Source: Flavicella sp.
GTDB lineage: Bacteria > Bacteroidota > Bacteroidia > Flavobacteriales > Flavobacteriaceae
Assembly: GCF_029238425.1 (NCBI RefSeq)
Contig: NZ_JAQWGB010000073.1
Span: 1 to 64,000 of the forward strand
Length of the DNA stretch: 64,000 bases
Direction: 5' to 3'
Made by a program: the position numbers and the translations under genes
Shown: positions 37,401-48,000 of the stretch, piece after piece
How the letters are laid out: each line of letters starts with the position of its first letter
Position numbering within the stretch: position 1 is the first letter of the stretch
Notes under the pieces: model-generated
Databases searched by the model: none
What the model was told of the DNA's origin: nothing
What the model saw: the letters and a program-made list of their open reading frames with translations, nothing else

Positions 37401-37408
37401 TAACTTTG
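37401..37408 (+). promoter_or_regulatory. Putative -7 element (TAACTTTG) for the FUSC gene
   Basis: TAACTTTG matches TAnnTTTG, 19 bp before the start codon. The corresponding -33 element is not clear. Confidence 0.4.
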
Positions 37409-37427
37409 CTATGCGAATAAAGTTTTC

Positions 37428-39686
37428 ATGTTAGACACGATTAGACGTTTTATTATCAGTGCTGATTTTTATAAAGGTGTAACTTTTATAATAGCTTCTT
37501 TGGTGCCAATATTGTTGTTTCATTTTGTGTTAGATGCGGCGCATATTGGTTTTGCTATAGCATTAGGTGTTTTTTACAATGCCCCTACAAATAGTCCCGG
37601 TAGTGTAAAACATAGAACTTATGGAATGTTGGTTTCTATCATCCTAACAACCTTAGCTACTTTGGTTATAGGATATGTTGCCTCTAATATTTGGGTGGCA
37701 CTGCCCGTTTTAGGGATTTTTACTTTTGCTATTTCTTATATTTCCGTTTATGGGTTTAGGGCTTCTTTGGTCTCTTTGTCGGGTTTGATGGCCATGGTAG
37801 TTAGTTTTGCTCATACTTATGTACATATGTCTGTTTTAGATTATACCATGTATGTGTTTGTTGGAGGCATATGGTATTTACTCATTGCAAGTATGGCAAA
37901 TTTCTTAAACCCAAAGATGTATATTGAGGAATTGCTTTCGGATACAATGACTTTGACCGCAGAGTTTTTAGAAACACGGTCAAAATTATTGGTAGAGAAA
38001 AAAGAAAGAGAAAAACTCAATACCAAACTTTTTACTTTACAAGCCGAGCTTACCACCAAACATGAAACCCTTAGGGATGTTCTTTTAACAAGTAGAGAGA
38101 AATCAGGTCTTTCTAATAGGATTCGAAGAAAGTTGATGATTTTTATAGAATTGGTAGATATGTTGGAATTGGCAGTTGCAAATCCTATCAATTATAAAAA
38201 AGTTGATAAAATATTTAAAAATAAACAAGAATATATCACACCGTTTGTGGCTTTGATAGATGAAATGGCTGAGCATTTACATTATATTTCTAAAGTTATT
38301 ATTAGAGATGAAAAAGTCAAAGTCAATAAGGGTTTAAATGTAAAATTGAAGGCAATTAAAAAAGCAATAGATACTTATAAAGATAATGAAGGTGAAGTTG
38401 ATGGTAGAGATGGATTTTACATGCTTGTTAATTTATTTGAATATCAATCAACGCAAGTAAAAAAGATAAAAGTATTAGAGAGGGTTCTTAATGTGATTAC
38501 CAGGAATAATAAACTGACACAAAATGTAAATACGGATATTCGGTTTTTAACTCCTCAAGATTATGGATGGAATAAACTAATTGTCAACTTTAGTTTGAAG
38601 TCTTCCATATTTAGACACTCATTGCGACTTTCTATAGCGATGGTGTTTGGTTTTTTGTTGGGGCATTTCTTTGAAATTCAAAATTCCTATTGGATATTAT
38701 TGACGCTTGTTGTAATCATGCGTCCGAGTTATGGTTTGACCAAAGAAAGAATGAAGCACCGTGTGATTGGTACCTTCTTAGGAGCGGTTATAGCTTTGGG
38801 GGTTGTTTATTTGGTAGATAGTACTTTGGTGTTTGGTATTCTAGCAGGTTTGAGTTTGATTTTGGCTCTCGCGTTAGTACAGCTGAATTATAGAACGTTT
38901 GCCATGTTTATTACCCTACATATTGTGTTTATGTACGCAATGTATAGTCCGAATGTATTGCATGCCATCCAGTTTAGAATTATTGATACACTTGTGGGGG
39001 GAGGAATAGCGATGTTGGCAAATTTATTTTTATTTCCATCGTGGGAGTTTATGACCGTATATGATTCTGTGCTGGATACCCTTGCTTCAAATAGAGTATA
39101 TCTAAAAAATATTGAAAAGGTATATGATGGGAAATTAATGGATATTGAGGATTATAAATTGTCAAGAAAAAATTCTTTTTTAGCAATGGGCGAGTTGAAC
39201 TCTGCTTTTCAAAGAATGACTCAAGAACCTAAAAATAAAAGAAAATATTTTTCTGAAATTTATGATATCGTGGTGTTGGCAAATACATTTTTATCGTCTT
39301 TAGCCTCACTAGGAACCTTTGTTAGAAAACATGAATTGTATGAGCATTCCGATCAGTTTTCTGTTTTTGTAGTTAATATTGTTGATAATTTAACCAATGC
39401 CAGGCAAGTTATACGCGGTCAGGAAATGAGTAAAATTCACGAAGAAAATGAAATCATTGAAGCTAAAAATTCTTTCGAAAAAAAGTTTCAAGAGCTCACT
39501 CATAAATATGATAAGATTGCAGTAGATGATAAAAGCAATGAAACAGAAATATCTGAAGTATCTTTAGAAATACGTCAGACGCAAGTAATTTTGGAGCAAT
39601 TGTCGTATTTGTATACTTTATCGGAGAATTTAATTCAAAAAATATCTGTGTATCAGAATAAAATAACATCTGATTCTAATGTATAA
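37428..39686 (+). CDS. FUSC family inner membrane protein (YccS/YhfK-like)
   Basis: A 752-aa membrane protein with the two-halves architecture of the FUSC/YccS family: about six membrane helices in residues 15-160 and six more in 395-535, each half followed by a long helical cytoplasmic region. Landmarks are YNAPTNSPGSVKHRTYGMLVSI and, in the second half, RPSYGLTKERMKHRVIGT. The family is related to aromatic-acid efflux pumps, but the substrate here is unknown. The last eight bases overlap the next gene. Confidence 0.85.
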   Translation: MLDTIRRFIISADFYKGVTFIIASLVPILLFHFVLDAAHIGFAIALGVFYNAPTNSPGSVKHRTYGMLVSIILTTLATLVIGYVASNIWVALPVLGIFTFAISYISVYGFRASLVSLSGLMAMVVSFAHTYVHMSVLDYTMYVFVGGIWYLLIASMANFLNPKMYIEELLSDTMTLTAEFLETRSKLLVEKKEREKLNTKLFTLQAELTTKHETLRDVLLTSREKSGLSNRIRRKLMIFIELVDMLELAVANPINYKKVDKIFKNKQEYITPFVALIDEMAEHLHYISKVIIRDEKVKVNKGLNVKLKAIKKAIDTYKDNEGEVDGRDGFYMLVNLFEYQSTQVKKIKVLERVLNVITRNNKLTQNVNTDIRFLTPQDYGWNKLIVNFSLKSSIFRHSLRLSIAMVFGFLLGHFFEIQNSYWILLTLVVIMRPSYGLTKERMKHRVIGTFLGAVIALGVVYLVDSTLVFGILAGLSLILALALVQLNYRTFAMFITLHIVFMYAMYSPNVLHAIQFRIIDTLVGGGIAMLANLFLFPSWEFMTVYDSVLDTLASNRVYLKNIEKVYDGKLMDIEDYKLSRKNSFLAMGELNSAFQRMTQEPKNKRKYFSEIYDIVVLANTFLSSLASLGTFVRKHELYEHSDQFSVFVVNIVDNLTNARQVIRGQEMSKIHEENEIIEAKNSFEKKFQELTHKYDKIAVDDKSNETEISEVSLEIRQTQVILEQLSYLYTLSENLIQKISVYQNKITSDSNV

Positions 39687-40188
39687 ATCTTTAGCTATGA
39701 AAGTAAATAACGTATACTCAATATTAATTGAAGACTGGGATGAAGAGGTAACTGGTGTTTTTCAGAAAGAAGGCAAGGAGTGGATTTTGATGATTGACAA
39801 TCAAAACGATTTTATTGCAGAAGGTTGTCGTTTTATTCATAAAACGAAAGTGGACGAAATATTACGAGAAGAAGGTGAGATTTTTAAAGAAAAAATATTT
39901 GCAAAAAAGTATCCCGAACTCACAATCAAAGAAAACTATGAATTAAATTCATCTGAAAAGTTGTTTTCTAAGATCATGGAGCAAAATTCATTGATTCATT
40001 TTGATACTGATGATGAAGAAGAGATGGTGGTAGGGAAAATAATCAACGTGACATCAAACGGTTTTGAACTCCGTTCTTTGACGGAAGATGCACATTGGGG
40101 AGAATCAATTTTTTGCGATTATGCTGAAATCAGTACCCTGGCAATAGGGAATGATTATTTGAATTCGTTGAGTTTGCTTTTGGATTAG
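39679..40188 (+). CDS. Conserved hypothetical acidic cytoplasmic protein
   Basis: A 169-aa acidic protein with no signal peptide, membrane helix or motif I recognise. The core reads as mixed alpha/beta with phrases WDEEVTGVFQKEGKEWILM and MVVGKIINVTSNGFELRSL, the latter resembling a small beta-barrel. It overlaps the FUSC stop by eight bases, so it is probably translationally coupled to it; an alternative start at 39697 (MKVNNVYS) avoids the overlap. No function can be assigned beyond a likely link to the FUSC protein. Confidence 0.75.
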   Translation: MYKSLAMKVNNVYSILIEDWDEEVTGVFQKEGKEWILMIDNQNDFIAEGCRFIHKTKVDEILREEGEIFKEKIFAKKYPELTIKENYELNSSEKLFSKIMEQNSLIHFDTDDEEEMVVGKIINVTSNGFELRSLTEDAHWGESIFCDYAEISTLAIGNDYLNSLSLLLD

Positions 40189-40207
40189 ATAAAAAGGAAT
40201 TTTTTTA

Positions 40208-41122
40208 TTAATTCAAATGATGTCGGAACTCATTTGGGCTCATATTCGTTTTTTTCTTGAAAATTTTACTAAAGTATTGTGGATATTCAAAGCCTAAGCT
40301 ATAGGCTATTTGACTGGCACTTTCTTTGGAGTTCAATAATCTGTTTTTTGCTTTTTCAATAATGAATTTATGAATATGGTCTTGAGTACTTTGCCCCGTT
40401 TCCTTCTTTAGTAAATCACTCAAATAATTAGAAGACATATTCATTTGTTCTCCAAAATATTGTACTGTAGGGATGCCCGATTCTAGTTGTTTTTCTAAAA
40501 AATAATATTCCTTGATCAGTTGCTCAAAACGACTAGCAATATCTTGATTTAAGTTGGTTCTTGTGTAAAATTGTCTGTCATAAAATCTTACACAATAATT
40601 GAGTAATAACTCTAAATTTGAAATGATGAGCGTTTGACTATGAGCATCTAAATTCTGACTAAATTCTTTTTCAATTTTTGCAACTATTTCAGTTACTGTT
40701 TTTTGTTCTTCCTCTGATAGGTGTAAAGCTTCGTTGGAGGCATAACTGAAAAAATTAAATTTCTCTATGTTTTTTCCTAATTCTGATTTACGAATTAGGT
40801 CTGGATGAAAGGCAAGCGTCCAACCCTCGTTGTCTTCAACCACTTCTTCTTTTTTAAACTCTAACACTTGGTTTGGAGCTGTGAAAATCATGGCTCCTTC
40901 TTGATAATCATAAGAGTTTCTACCATAGCTAACAATAGAGCAGGGGCAATTTACCTTTAGGCTAATTTGAAAGAGACCTAAGGAGTATTTAAAATTATCT
41001 ACATCAAAATTTTCTAAAACGGTTGAGGTTCTTAAAACAGAAATCAAAGGATGTTTGGGTTTATCCAGGCCTAGAAATTCGTGAGAATCTGAAATTGAAT
41101 TGATTTGAATAATTTCTTTCAT
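40208..41122 (-). CDS. AraC family transcriptional regulator
   Basis: A 304-aa regulator. Residues about 1-190 form a cupin-like sensory part (a Cys-Pro-Cys segment, NCPCSIVSYG, is notable). The C-terminal 100 residues carry the double helix-turn-helix: VQYFGEQMNMSSNYLSDLLKKETG and SKESASQIAYSLGFEYPQYFSKIFKKKTNMSPNEFR. It is the last gene of a tightly packed unit with a metallo-hydrolase and an SDR (gaps of 9 and 4 bp), which it likely controls. Confidence 0.9.
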   Translation of the reverse strand: MKEIIQINSISDSHEFLGLDKPKHPLISVLRTSTVLENFDVDNFKYSLGLFQISLKVNCPCSIVSYGRNSYDYQEGAMIFTAPNQVLEFKKEEVVEDNEGWTLAFHPDLIRKSELGKNIEKFNFFSYASNEALHLSEEEQKTVTEIVAKIEKEFSQNLDAHSQTLIISNLELLLNYCVRFYDRQFYTRTNLNQDIASRFEQLIKEYYFLEKQLESGIPTVQYFGEQMNMSSNYLSDLLKKETGQSTQDHIHKFIIEKAKNRLLNSKESASQIAYSLGFEYPQYFSKIFKKKTNMSPNEFRHHLN

Positions 41123-41131
41123 GTCAATAGA

Positions 41132-42265
41132 TTATAGTTCTTTCCACCACGAACTGTAATCATGGTTGTTCTCTTTTATATTTATTTTTTCACCAATTTT
41201 TGGAGTGATGACTTCTAAATTAAGTTCATCAGCCTTATTGGTTACACGTTGGATAGGGTCCTTCCAATCGTGCAGAGCCAATTTAAACCCAGCCCAATGT
41301 ATTGGCATTATTTTTTTCGCTTTTACATCCACTCCTGCTTGAGCGGTTTCTTCTGGCATCATATGTATGTCAGACCATTTTTCATTGTATTGACCGCATT
41401 CCATTAATGCTAAATCAAAAGGGCCGTATTTTTTTCCAATTTTTTTGAAGTGGCTGCTGTATCCGCTATCACCACTAAAAAATAGGTCGGTGCTAGAAGA
41501 TTTTATCACCCACGAACTCCATAAAGTACTTTGGTTGTTATTGAGTTTTCTTCCGGAAAAATGTTGTGCAGGAGTACAGGCTAACGTTAAGGATTCAAAT
41601 TGTGTTTCTTCCCACCAATCCATTTCAGTGATTTTATTTTTTTCTACACCCCAAGCTTCTAAATGAGCACCGAGTCCGAGTGGAACATAATAATGCTTTA
41701 CCTTATGTTTTATTTTTTGAATGGTAGGATAATCTAAATGATCATAATGGTCGTGAGAAAAAATCACTGCATCAATTTGAGGTAGTTTTTCCATCGCCAA
41801 TGGCATTTCTTCATTAAACCTTTTTTCTCCCAATAAATCATGAGGAGCAGCGACTTGCCCAAACATTGGATCTAATAAAATATTTTTGCCTTCCATTTGT
41901 AGCAAGAAAGACGAATGACCAAACCACACCATTCTTGGAGATTCGTGATAATCTGCAATATTAGTAGAATCTAATTTTATGATGTCTAAATCTTTTTTCG
42001 GCCGTCCGTTAGGAACCTTAGTGGTAAAAAAAGTATAAGCAAGTTTTAATTTTTCATTAAAACTCAAGTCTTTTGGGACTGCCTCTGTATTATTGAATTT
42101 TCCATCTTTGTATTGCTTAGAGTTTTCATACAAAGCTTTTCTTTGCTCTGTGATATCAGCACCTAGACTAGGATAAAATTTATTGAATAATAGATAGGCT
42201 ACTACTAGAATAGTAACTGTTGCGAGAATTCCGATCATTATTTTTGAAGGTGTTTTTTTTAACAT
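41132..42265 (-). CDS. Membrane-anchored MBL-fold metallo-hydrolase (NAPE-PLD/UlaG-like)
   Basis: A 377-aa protein with one N-terminal membrane helix (about residues 8-27) and a metallo-beta-lactamase fold of the UlaG/NAPE-PLD-like branch. Key sites: VWFGHSSFLLQ, the metal ligand motif SHDHYDHLD, the SGDSGY loop and the C-terminal MPIHWAGFKL. Such enzymes hydrolyse phosphodiesters or related bonds; the substrate is unknown. It lies 4 bp from the SDR and 9 bp from the AraC gene. Confidence 0.88.
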   Translation of the reverse strand: MLKKTPSKIMIGILATVTILVVAYLLFNKFYPSLGADITEQRKALYENSKQYKDGKFNNTEAVPKDLSFNEKLKLAYTFFTTKVPNGRPKKDLDIIKLDSTNIADYHESPRMVWFGHSSFLLQMEGKNILLDPMFGQVAAPHDLLGEKRFNEEMPLAMEKLPQIDAVIFSHDHYDHLDYPTIQKIKHKVKHYYVPLGLGAHLEAWGVEKNKITEMDWWEETQFESLTLACTPAQHFSGRKLNNNQSTLWSSWVIKSSSTDLFFSGDSGYSSHFKKIGKKYGPFDLALMECGQYNEKWSDIHMMPEETAQAGVDVKAKKIMPIHWAGFKLALHDWKDPIQRVTNKADELNLEVITPKIGEKINIKENNHDYSSWWKEL

Positions 42266-42269
42266 CTGA

Positions 42270-43088
42270 TTATTTAAATTGACTCAACAGTATTTTATCG
42301 AATAACGCATCACCGAACCATTTTCTAATAAAAATTGAAGGTTTCGCCATAAAACCTTTCACATAACGCCTTTTAGGTTTGTTTGTAACAGCGGCATGGG
42401 CAATGGTTTTTCCGAGAACATCTACTTGTGTAAGGCTATTATTGGTGTACATTTCAACCATGGTATCGGCAGTTCTATTGGCAAAACCTGCATAGGCACC
42501 TTTGCTAGATGTTTTTCTTAAATTATCTGCAGCGATGGTTCCCCAATCTGTTTTAATACCTCCAGGTTCTACAATAACGACATCGATGCCAAAAGCTTTT
42601 AGTTCAAGTCGCAAAGCATCACTCCAACCTTCTAAAGCGTGTTTTGTGGCATGATACCACGCACCTAAAGGAGCATAGACTTTTCCACCCATCGATGAAA
42701 TGTTTACTATTCTACCTGACTTTTGTTCTCTCATTTTTGGTAATACCAATTGAGTAATTCGTGCAAGTCCAAATATATTTACTTCAAATTGTCTCTTCAC
42801 CTCTTCAATTGGAATATCTTCTACGGCACCATAAGAACCGTAACCGGCATTATTTACCAACACATCAATTTTTCCTTCTTTTTCAAGAATGGTGTTTACA
42901 CAAGACACAATTGAGTTTTCTTGAGTGATATCTAAAGAAAGCGTTTGTACGCCAAGCTCTTTTAAATCTTGCATGGCATCTAACCTTCTAGCTGCTCCAT
43001 ACACAATATGTCCTTTTTGCTGTAAAATTTTAGCAGTGGATTTTCCCATTCCTGCAGAAGCTCCGGTTATTAGTATTACTTTTTTCAT
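42270..43088 (-). CDS. Short-chain dehydrogenase/reductase (SDR)
   Basis: A 272-aa classical SDR. The NAD(P)-binding loop is TGASAGMGKSTAK at the N-terminus, NNAG occurs in VLVNNAGYGSYGA, and the catalytic Ser-Tyr-Lys set is ISSMGG followed by WYHATKHALEGW, with Tyr and Lys spaced by three. A basic 'AARRLD' after beta-2 suggests NADPH. Substrate unknown; it is the first gene of the SDR/MBL/AraC operon. Confidence 0.9.
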   Translation of the reverse strand: MKKVILITGASAGMGKSTAKILQQKGHIVYGAARRLDAMQDLKELGVQTLSLDITQENSIVSCVNTILEKEGKIDVLVNNAGYGSYGAVEDIPIEEVKRQFEVNIFGLARITQLVLPKMREQKSGRIVNISSMGGKVYAPLGAWYHATKHALEGWSDALRLELKAFGIDVVIVEPGGIKTDWGTIAADNLRKTSSKGAYAGFANRTADTMVEMYTNNSLTQVDVLGKTIAHAAVTNKPKRRYVKGFMAKPSIFIRKWFGDALFDKILLSQFK

Positions 43089-43312
43089 CCTTTATAGGTT
43101 TAACAATTATACGTTGTAAAATTATTGCATTTGAAAAAAATGCTTGTATTCTAATTACTGATAATTGAATACTTTTTACTGTTCTAATTTAAAACTAAAA
43201 AATGAGAATAGACTGATTTACTCTTTTTCAAAAGAGTGTCATTTTATTTGATCTAAGACATTGGCTTACTTTGAGGAGTAAAGCCTAAGAAAAAATAGTA
43301 TATAGAAACTTC
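43089..43312. other. Intergenic region with two hairpins
   Basis: No gene seen. It contains a perfect 8-bp palindrome ACTCTTTT/AAAAGAGT near 43218-43235 and an imperfect stem GGCTTACT/AGTAAAGCC at 43263-43285. The second lies just past the barrel gene's stop and could be its transcript end, though no U-run follows on the minus strand. Confidence 0.45.
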
Positions 43313-45022
43313 TTACAAATCAAAACGGTATACAGCCCCTGCCAATACTTGAAATCCTTGAACTTGGAAATTAGAATATACTTGATAGTTGGTGTTTAAT
43401 ATATTGTTCAGCTCTATAAAAGCGCTCCATTTTCTATTAAAAGTATAATCAGCAGATAAATTGATGTCGACATAAGCATCTAATTCAACCGGAGTTTCTG
43501 TTCCGTCTGATGCGATCAACAAATCTTTTCTCGGTCCTTTTGTAAAAAGTTCTCCTTTTGTATTCCATTTACCAAAAGAGTAAGTTCCAAAAATTGACGC
43601 CATAAAAGGAGGTAAGTTCCAAGCTTCAGCTTCATTATCCATAGAATAAGAGAAAAGAGAGATAGATGCTCCAGTTTCAATATTTTTAGCTAAAGTTGCT
43701 GCCAACTGTCCGTATAAACCTAAAGTACTTACTTTATCATATAAGGCATAAAATGAATTTCCTGCTTGATATCCTTTTGTCACAGCCATGGTTCCATCGG
43801 TTAAATTTTGGTTGGAACGGAATAATAATTTGTCTTTTTCTTGAGAATAAGATGCGTTTACATCATAAGAAATAGTTGAGGTCATTTTTCCTTTGAATCC
43901 TGCAAATAATTTAAAGGCATTGCTGGTGGGTTTGATGTTTAAGGTTGGTGAAACATAAGGGTTTTCGTTAGCGATACTTCGGTATGAGTTTTGAATCAGA
44001 CCACCTGTGAAACCTCCATAAATATTCAATAATTCGTCAATCAGAGCAAAGTTGGCATGGATATCAGGGTAGATAAAGAAACGCCCTTTTTTGTTTTCTA
44101 AATCTGAGTTGTATAAAAGTTTAGCCCCTAATGAAATATATAAGTTTTCCTTTTCAATAGGATAAGCGGCTTCTGCACCTAGGTTTAAAAAACCATAATT
44201 AATTGCCATGGTATTGGAATAGTCATTTTCAAATTCTCCGTGAATTATATCTAAAATAACTTTTGTATTTACCTTTGTTTCTTGAATCGGAAAGGTAAAA
44301 GTTGGAGAATAATAAAATCTTGTTTCATTGCTTCCATGCTTGTCAGAGAATTTTTCCAAACGAGCTTCATTTTCTGAAATCCATTCTTGTTTTAGAAGAA
44401 TGCTTCCTTTTAAAACAAGGTGATTGTAAATTTGTTTTTCGTTAATAGATGCAATTACATCATCTTGATAAACAAGCATATCATCCGGAATTCCATACCA
44501 ATTGTACATGTCTCTTTGGTAACTGGCTCCAATTTCCCAAGTCTGTGCCTTTTTATGATTTTTATAATTCAATGCAATTTTAGTATTCAAATAACTGTCG
44601 CTTAGAACAACATCTTTAATTCCACCATTGGAAGCTTTGTTGTATAAAAAAACTTGACCTTCATGTTCCTTTTTTCTTTTGTAAAGGAAAGCTTCCACTA
44701 AGGGAGTTCCGTAGTTTCCATAACCAACCTTTAAATAGTCTGGGTATTCTGATTTTTTATAGTTGGTTTTTGCAGACTTGTAGCCGCCAGAATAAGGTTT
44801 GAAAACCGATTTGATAGGATGTGATTTTATCCCATATTGCATATTGCTTTTGTCGTTAGTTTCTATAGAAATATCTGGTGTTTCATTTGCTTTAAAAGCA
44901 TCTGAAATAGTAGGTTTATAAGAAGAAACTACATTAATTACCTCTGTGCTTACACTGTCTTTTTCTTTTTGAGAAAAAACCGAAACGGAAATTAAAAGCA
45001 GTAAAATAAAAATATTTTTCAT
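43313..45022 (-). CDS. TonB-dependent-receptor-like outer membrane barrel lacking a clear plug
   Basis: A 569-aa outer membrane protein with a signal peptide (residues 1-17, SVFSQ). Its N-terminal 60 residues are short and polar, then amphipathic strands fill the rest to a terminal aromatic strand (VLAGAVYRFDL). The C-terminal phrase ending in 'NNILNTNYQVYSNFQVQGFQVL' is the typical last-strand segment of TonB-dependent receptors. A full plug domain of about 130 residues is missing, so it may be a fixed channel or partner barrel. It follows the TPR gene by 33 bp. Confidence 0.72.
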   Translation of the reverse strand: MKNIFILLLLISVSVFSQKEKDSVSTEVINVVSSYKPTISDAFKANETPDISIETNDKSNMQYGIKSHPIKSVFKPYSGGYKSAKTNYKKSEYPDYLKVGYGNYGTPLVEAFLYKRKKEHEGQVFLYNKASNGGIKDVVLSDSYLNTKIALNYKNHKKAQTWEIGASYQRDMYNWYGIPDDMLVYQDDVIASINEKQIYNHLVLKGSILLKQEWISENEARLEKFSDKHGSNETRFYYSPTFTFPIQETKVNTKVILDIIHGEFENDYSNTMAINYGFLNLGAEAAYPIEKENLYISLGAKLLYNSDLENKKGRFFIYPDIHANFALIDELLNIYGGFTGGLIQNSYRSIANENPYVSPTLNIKPTSNAFKLFAGFKGKMTSTISYDVNASYSQEKDKLLFRSNQNLTDGTMAVTKGYQAGNSFYALYDKVSTLGLYGQLAATLAKNIETGASISLFSYSMDNEAEAWNLPPFMASIFGTYSFGKWNTKGELFTKGPRKDLLIASDGTETPVELDAYVDINLSADYTFNRKWSAFIELNNILNTNYQVYSNFQVQGFQVLAGAVYRFDL

Positions 45023-45055
45023 TGTTTATGTGTCTTGTGTGTTGAGAAAATCCTT

Positions 45056-48000
45056 TTAAAATTCAGTAGATTCCTCTGTTTCTTTTTTCTCTGGTACGAT
45101 GGTGTCAGTTGCTTTGTTCTTAAATTTTTCAGCAGTTCTTAGTTGTTCTAAAATACGACTTGCTTCAGCGGTTAGTTCTTCGAACTGTCCATAATTTTTA
45201 ACGATATTTTCTAAAATATAAGTCGCTTGAAAGGCATCGTTTAATCCAATATTATTTTCAGCCATCACAATCAAACCTTTAACTCCCCAATATTTGTGGT
45301 TTGCATATTTAGAGGCAAGGTCTTGAACTGTTTTGTTTGACTCTTTGTATTTACCTGCTCTGTTTTGAAAATACGCTTCATAATAAAGAGCTTCCGCTTT
45401 TAGAGCTCCTTTGGCATCTTTGGAAACCTCAGAATAAGCTTTTTCAGCTTTTTCTAAATCGTTAGTTTTGATCGCAGAACGTGCAATAAAAATAGTAGCA
45501 TCTGCCTTGATTTGAACATCTGCTTTTTTATGCTCTAAAACTTTTTCGGCATAGACGACAGCCTCTTTATATTTTTCTTGATCGTACATGGCTTTCATTA
45601 AATTACTTTGCGCGAACAAAACATTTTGAGGGAAGTTGGCTTCCAATTCAAGTCTTTCTAAATAAGGAATGGCATCAGGCCAAGAATTTTTCTCAAGATA
45701 AATTTGCACCAACCTAGCTAAAGCTTGTTCTGTGTATTCATTTGAGTTTTGTTCAACAACATGAACATATTTAGGAATTGCCTTTTCTGTATTTTCTAAA
45801 CTAAAATAGGCTTGCGCGCTGTAAAAATTTGCCTTCATGGCATGAATACCATTTGGGAAATTAATCAAGTATTTTTTAAAACTATGAGTGGCTGGAAGTA
45901 ATTCGTTGTTCACGTATTTTTTTTCTGCAGCTTCATACATCGCATTGTCCAAGTCTATATCAGAAAATTTAGTGTATTTGATTTCTCGAATCCAATCAGC
46001 ATATTCGTCAACTTTATCAATATCAATATATACTTGTCTGGCATTTTGAACAGCTTGTTGTGCCTCTTTCGCATTTGGGTATTCGGCTACAACATATTTG
46101 TACTTCTCAATAGATTTGTCTGTATTGTTATCGTTGAAATAAATCAATCCTTGTTTCAATAATGCCTTTGGGATGTATAAACTTGTTTTGTAGTTTTCTA
46201 TCAGTTTGTCGTAAGTGGCAATGGCTTTGTCATTTTCTTTGGCACTGATGTAGGCATTTCCTAATTCATATAAAGCATCGTCTTTGTAAGAAGATTTAGG
46301 GTGTTGATTGTCAAAATCTTTTAAAGTCTCAATTTTACTGTCATTTCTTCTAACAAATCCATAACTGATGGCTTTTTGGTACTGCGCATAATCATCATCA
46401 ATTCCTCTTTGTTCAATGACTTTATTATAAGCTTCCATAGCTTCCCAGTAACTTTTAGAGATAAAGTTACAGTCTCCCAATCGAATATAAGAATCGTTGC
46501 GTTTGACCTCATCGTCATTAGCGCTTTTTACATATGCCGTAAAACTTGATTTCGCCCTTCTGTAATCTTTGAGCTTGAAATAAGTGTATCCAATAGAATA
46601 ATTGATGTCTTTATATTCTGTTGTTTTTTTGGAAGCTGATAATCTCTGGAATCTTTTATAATCAGCAAGAGCTGTTTTAAAATCATTCAATCGGTAAGAA
46701 CATTCTGCTCTCCAGAATAATGATTTGGATTGTACCTCTCTTGATAAGGCTTGAGAACTTGAAGTTTTAAAATAAGTCAATGCCTCTTGGTATTTTGCAT
46801 ACTGGAATAATTGCATTCCTCTATGCATGGTAATTTCGTAGAAGGTTTTGTCTTTTGCCAATTCTCTTCTTTGATAATAGGTCAAAGCCCCTTCAAAATC
46901 TCTACTAGAGTTGTAGGTGTCAATAATCAGTTTGTTGATTTCTCTCGCATTTAAGGAGGTGGTATAGTTTTCTACATAATCCTGTAAAACTTCGGCACTA
47001 CTTTTATAAGGGTTTCCTATTTCATAACTAAGTTTTGCATAGTTATAAGCTGCATCTTCTTTGATATCTTCGTTAAAATCTAGTTCAGAACTGTTTTTAA
47101 AAGCATTTAATGCCTCACTTTTTTTATTTTGTTCAAGATAACAGGCCCCTAAATGATAGTAGGCATTTTGGGCTACTTCGTTTTTTCCTTTGGTAATACG
47201 GTTGAAACGCAAAATGGCATTTTCGTAATCCTTTACTTTGTAATAGGAATAGCCAAGAAAATAATGATCTTCATTTACCAATCTGTTTTTTCTACCTCGG
47301 TAATTTTTCAAATGCACAATTGCCTGATCATATTGTCCTAAATAAAAATAGCTTTCACCCACAACCTTAGAAATTTCTGAGACTTCTTTTTTAGGGACGA
47401 TTTTTAACAAATCGTTTCCGATAACCACGACTTCTTCAAATTTCTTGTTTTGAAATTTGATGTTCATCTTGTAATATAAAATCTCTTTGCGATACCTTTT
47501 ATTGCCCTCTAGTTTGTCAAAATATTTAAGAGCTGTGTTGTAATCTTCTTGTACGTAGGAGATATATCCGTAATAATAATTTGCTTCCGCTGTATAGTAT
47601 TTAGAATTGGTGAGAGGTAAAAAATATTGTTTCGCCTCTGTATACTTTTTATTAGAAAAATAGGCGTACCCCATTTTAAAATTATACGTATCCTCTTCTT
47701 TTGCTGTCAAGTATTTTGGAGAAACTTTTTGAAACCATTTTAAAGATTTTGCAGGTTTTCCATGATTGTAATAATAATTCCCAGCTTCTAAATAGGCTTT
47801 ATTTTTATGTCTGCTAGTTGGATATTTAGTCGTAAAGTCCAACAACATATTTTCACCCTCCTTTTTTTCTAATTTAACCGCGGTAATAGCTAAGTAATAA
47901 GCACAATCTTCGGTGGCAGAAGGATCATTTTTTAAATTTTCTGAAGCTCTAGAAAAAGCATTGAAAGCCGCTTCATAAATATCATTATTGTATAATTCTA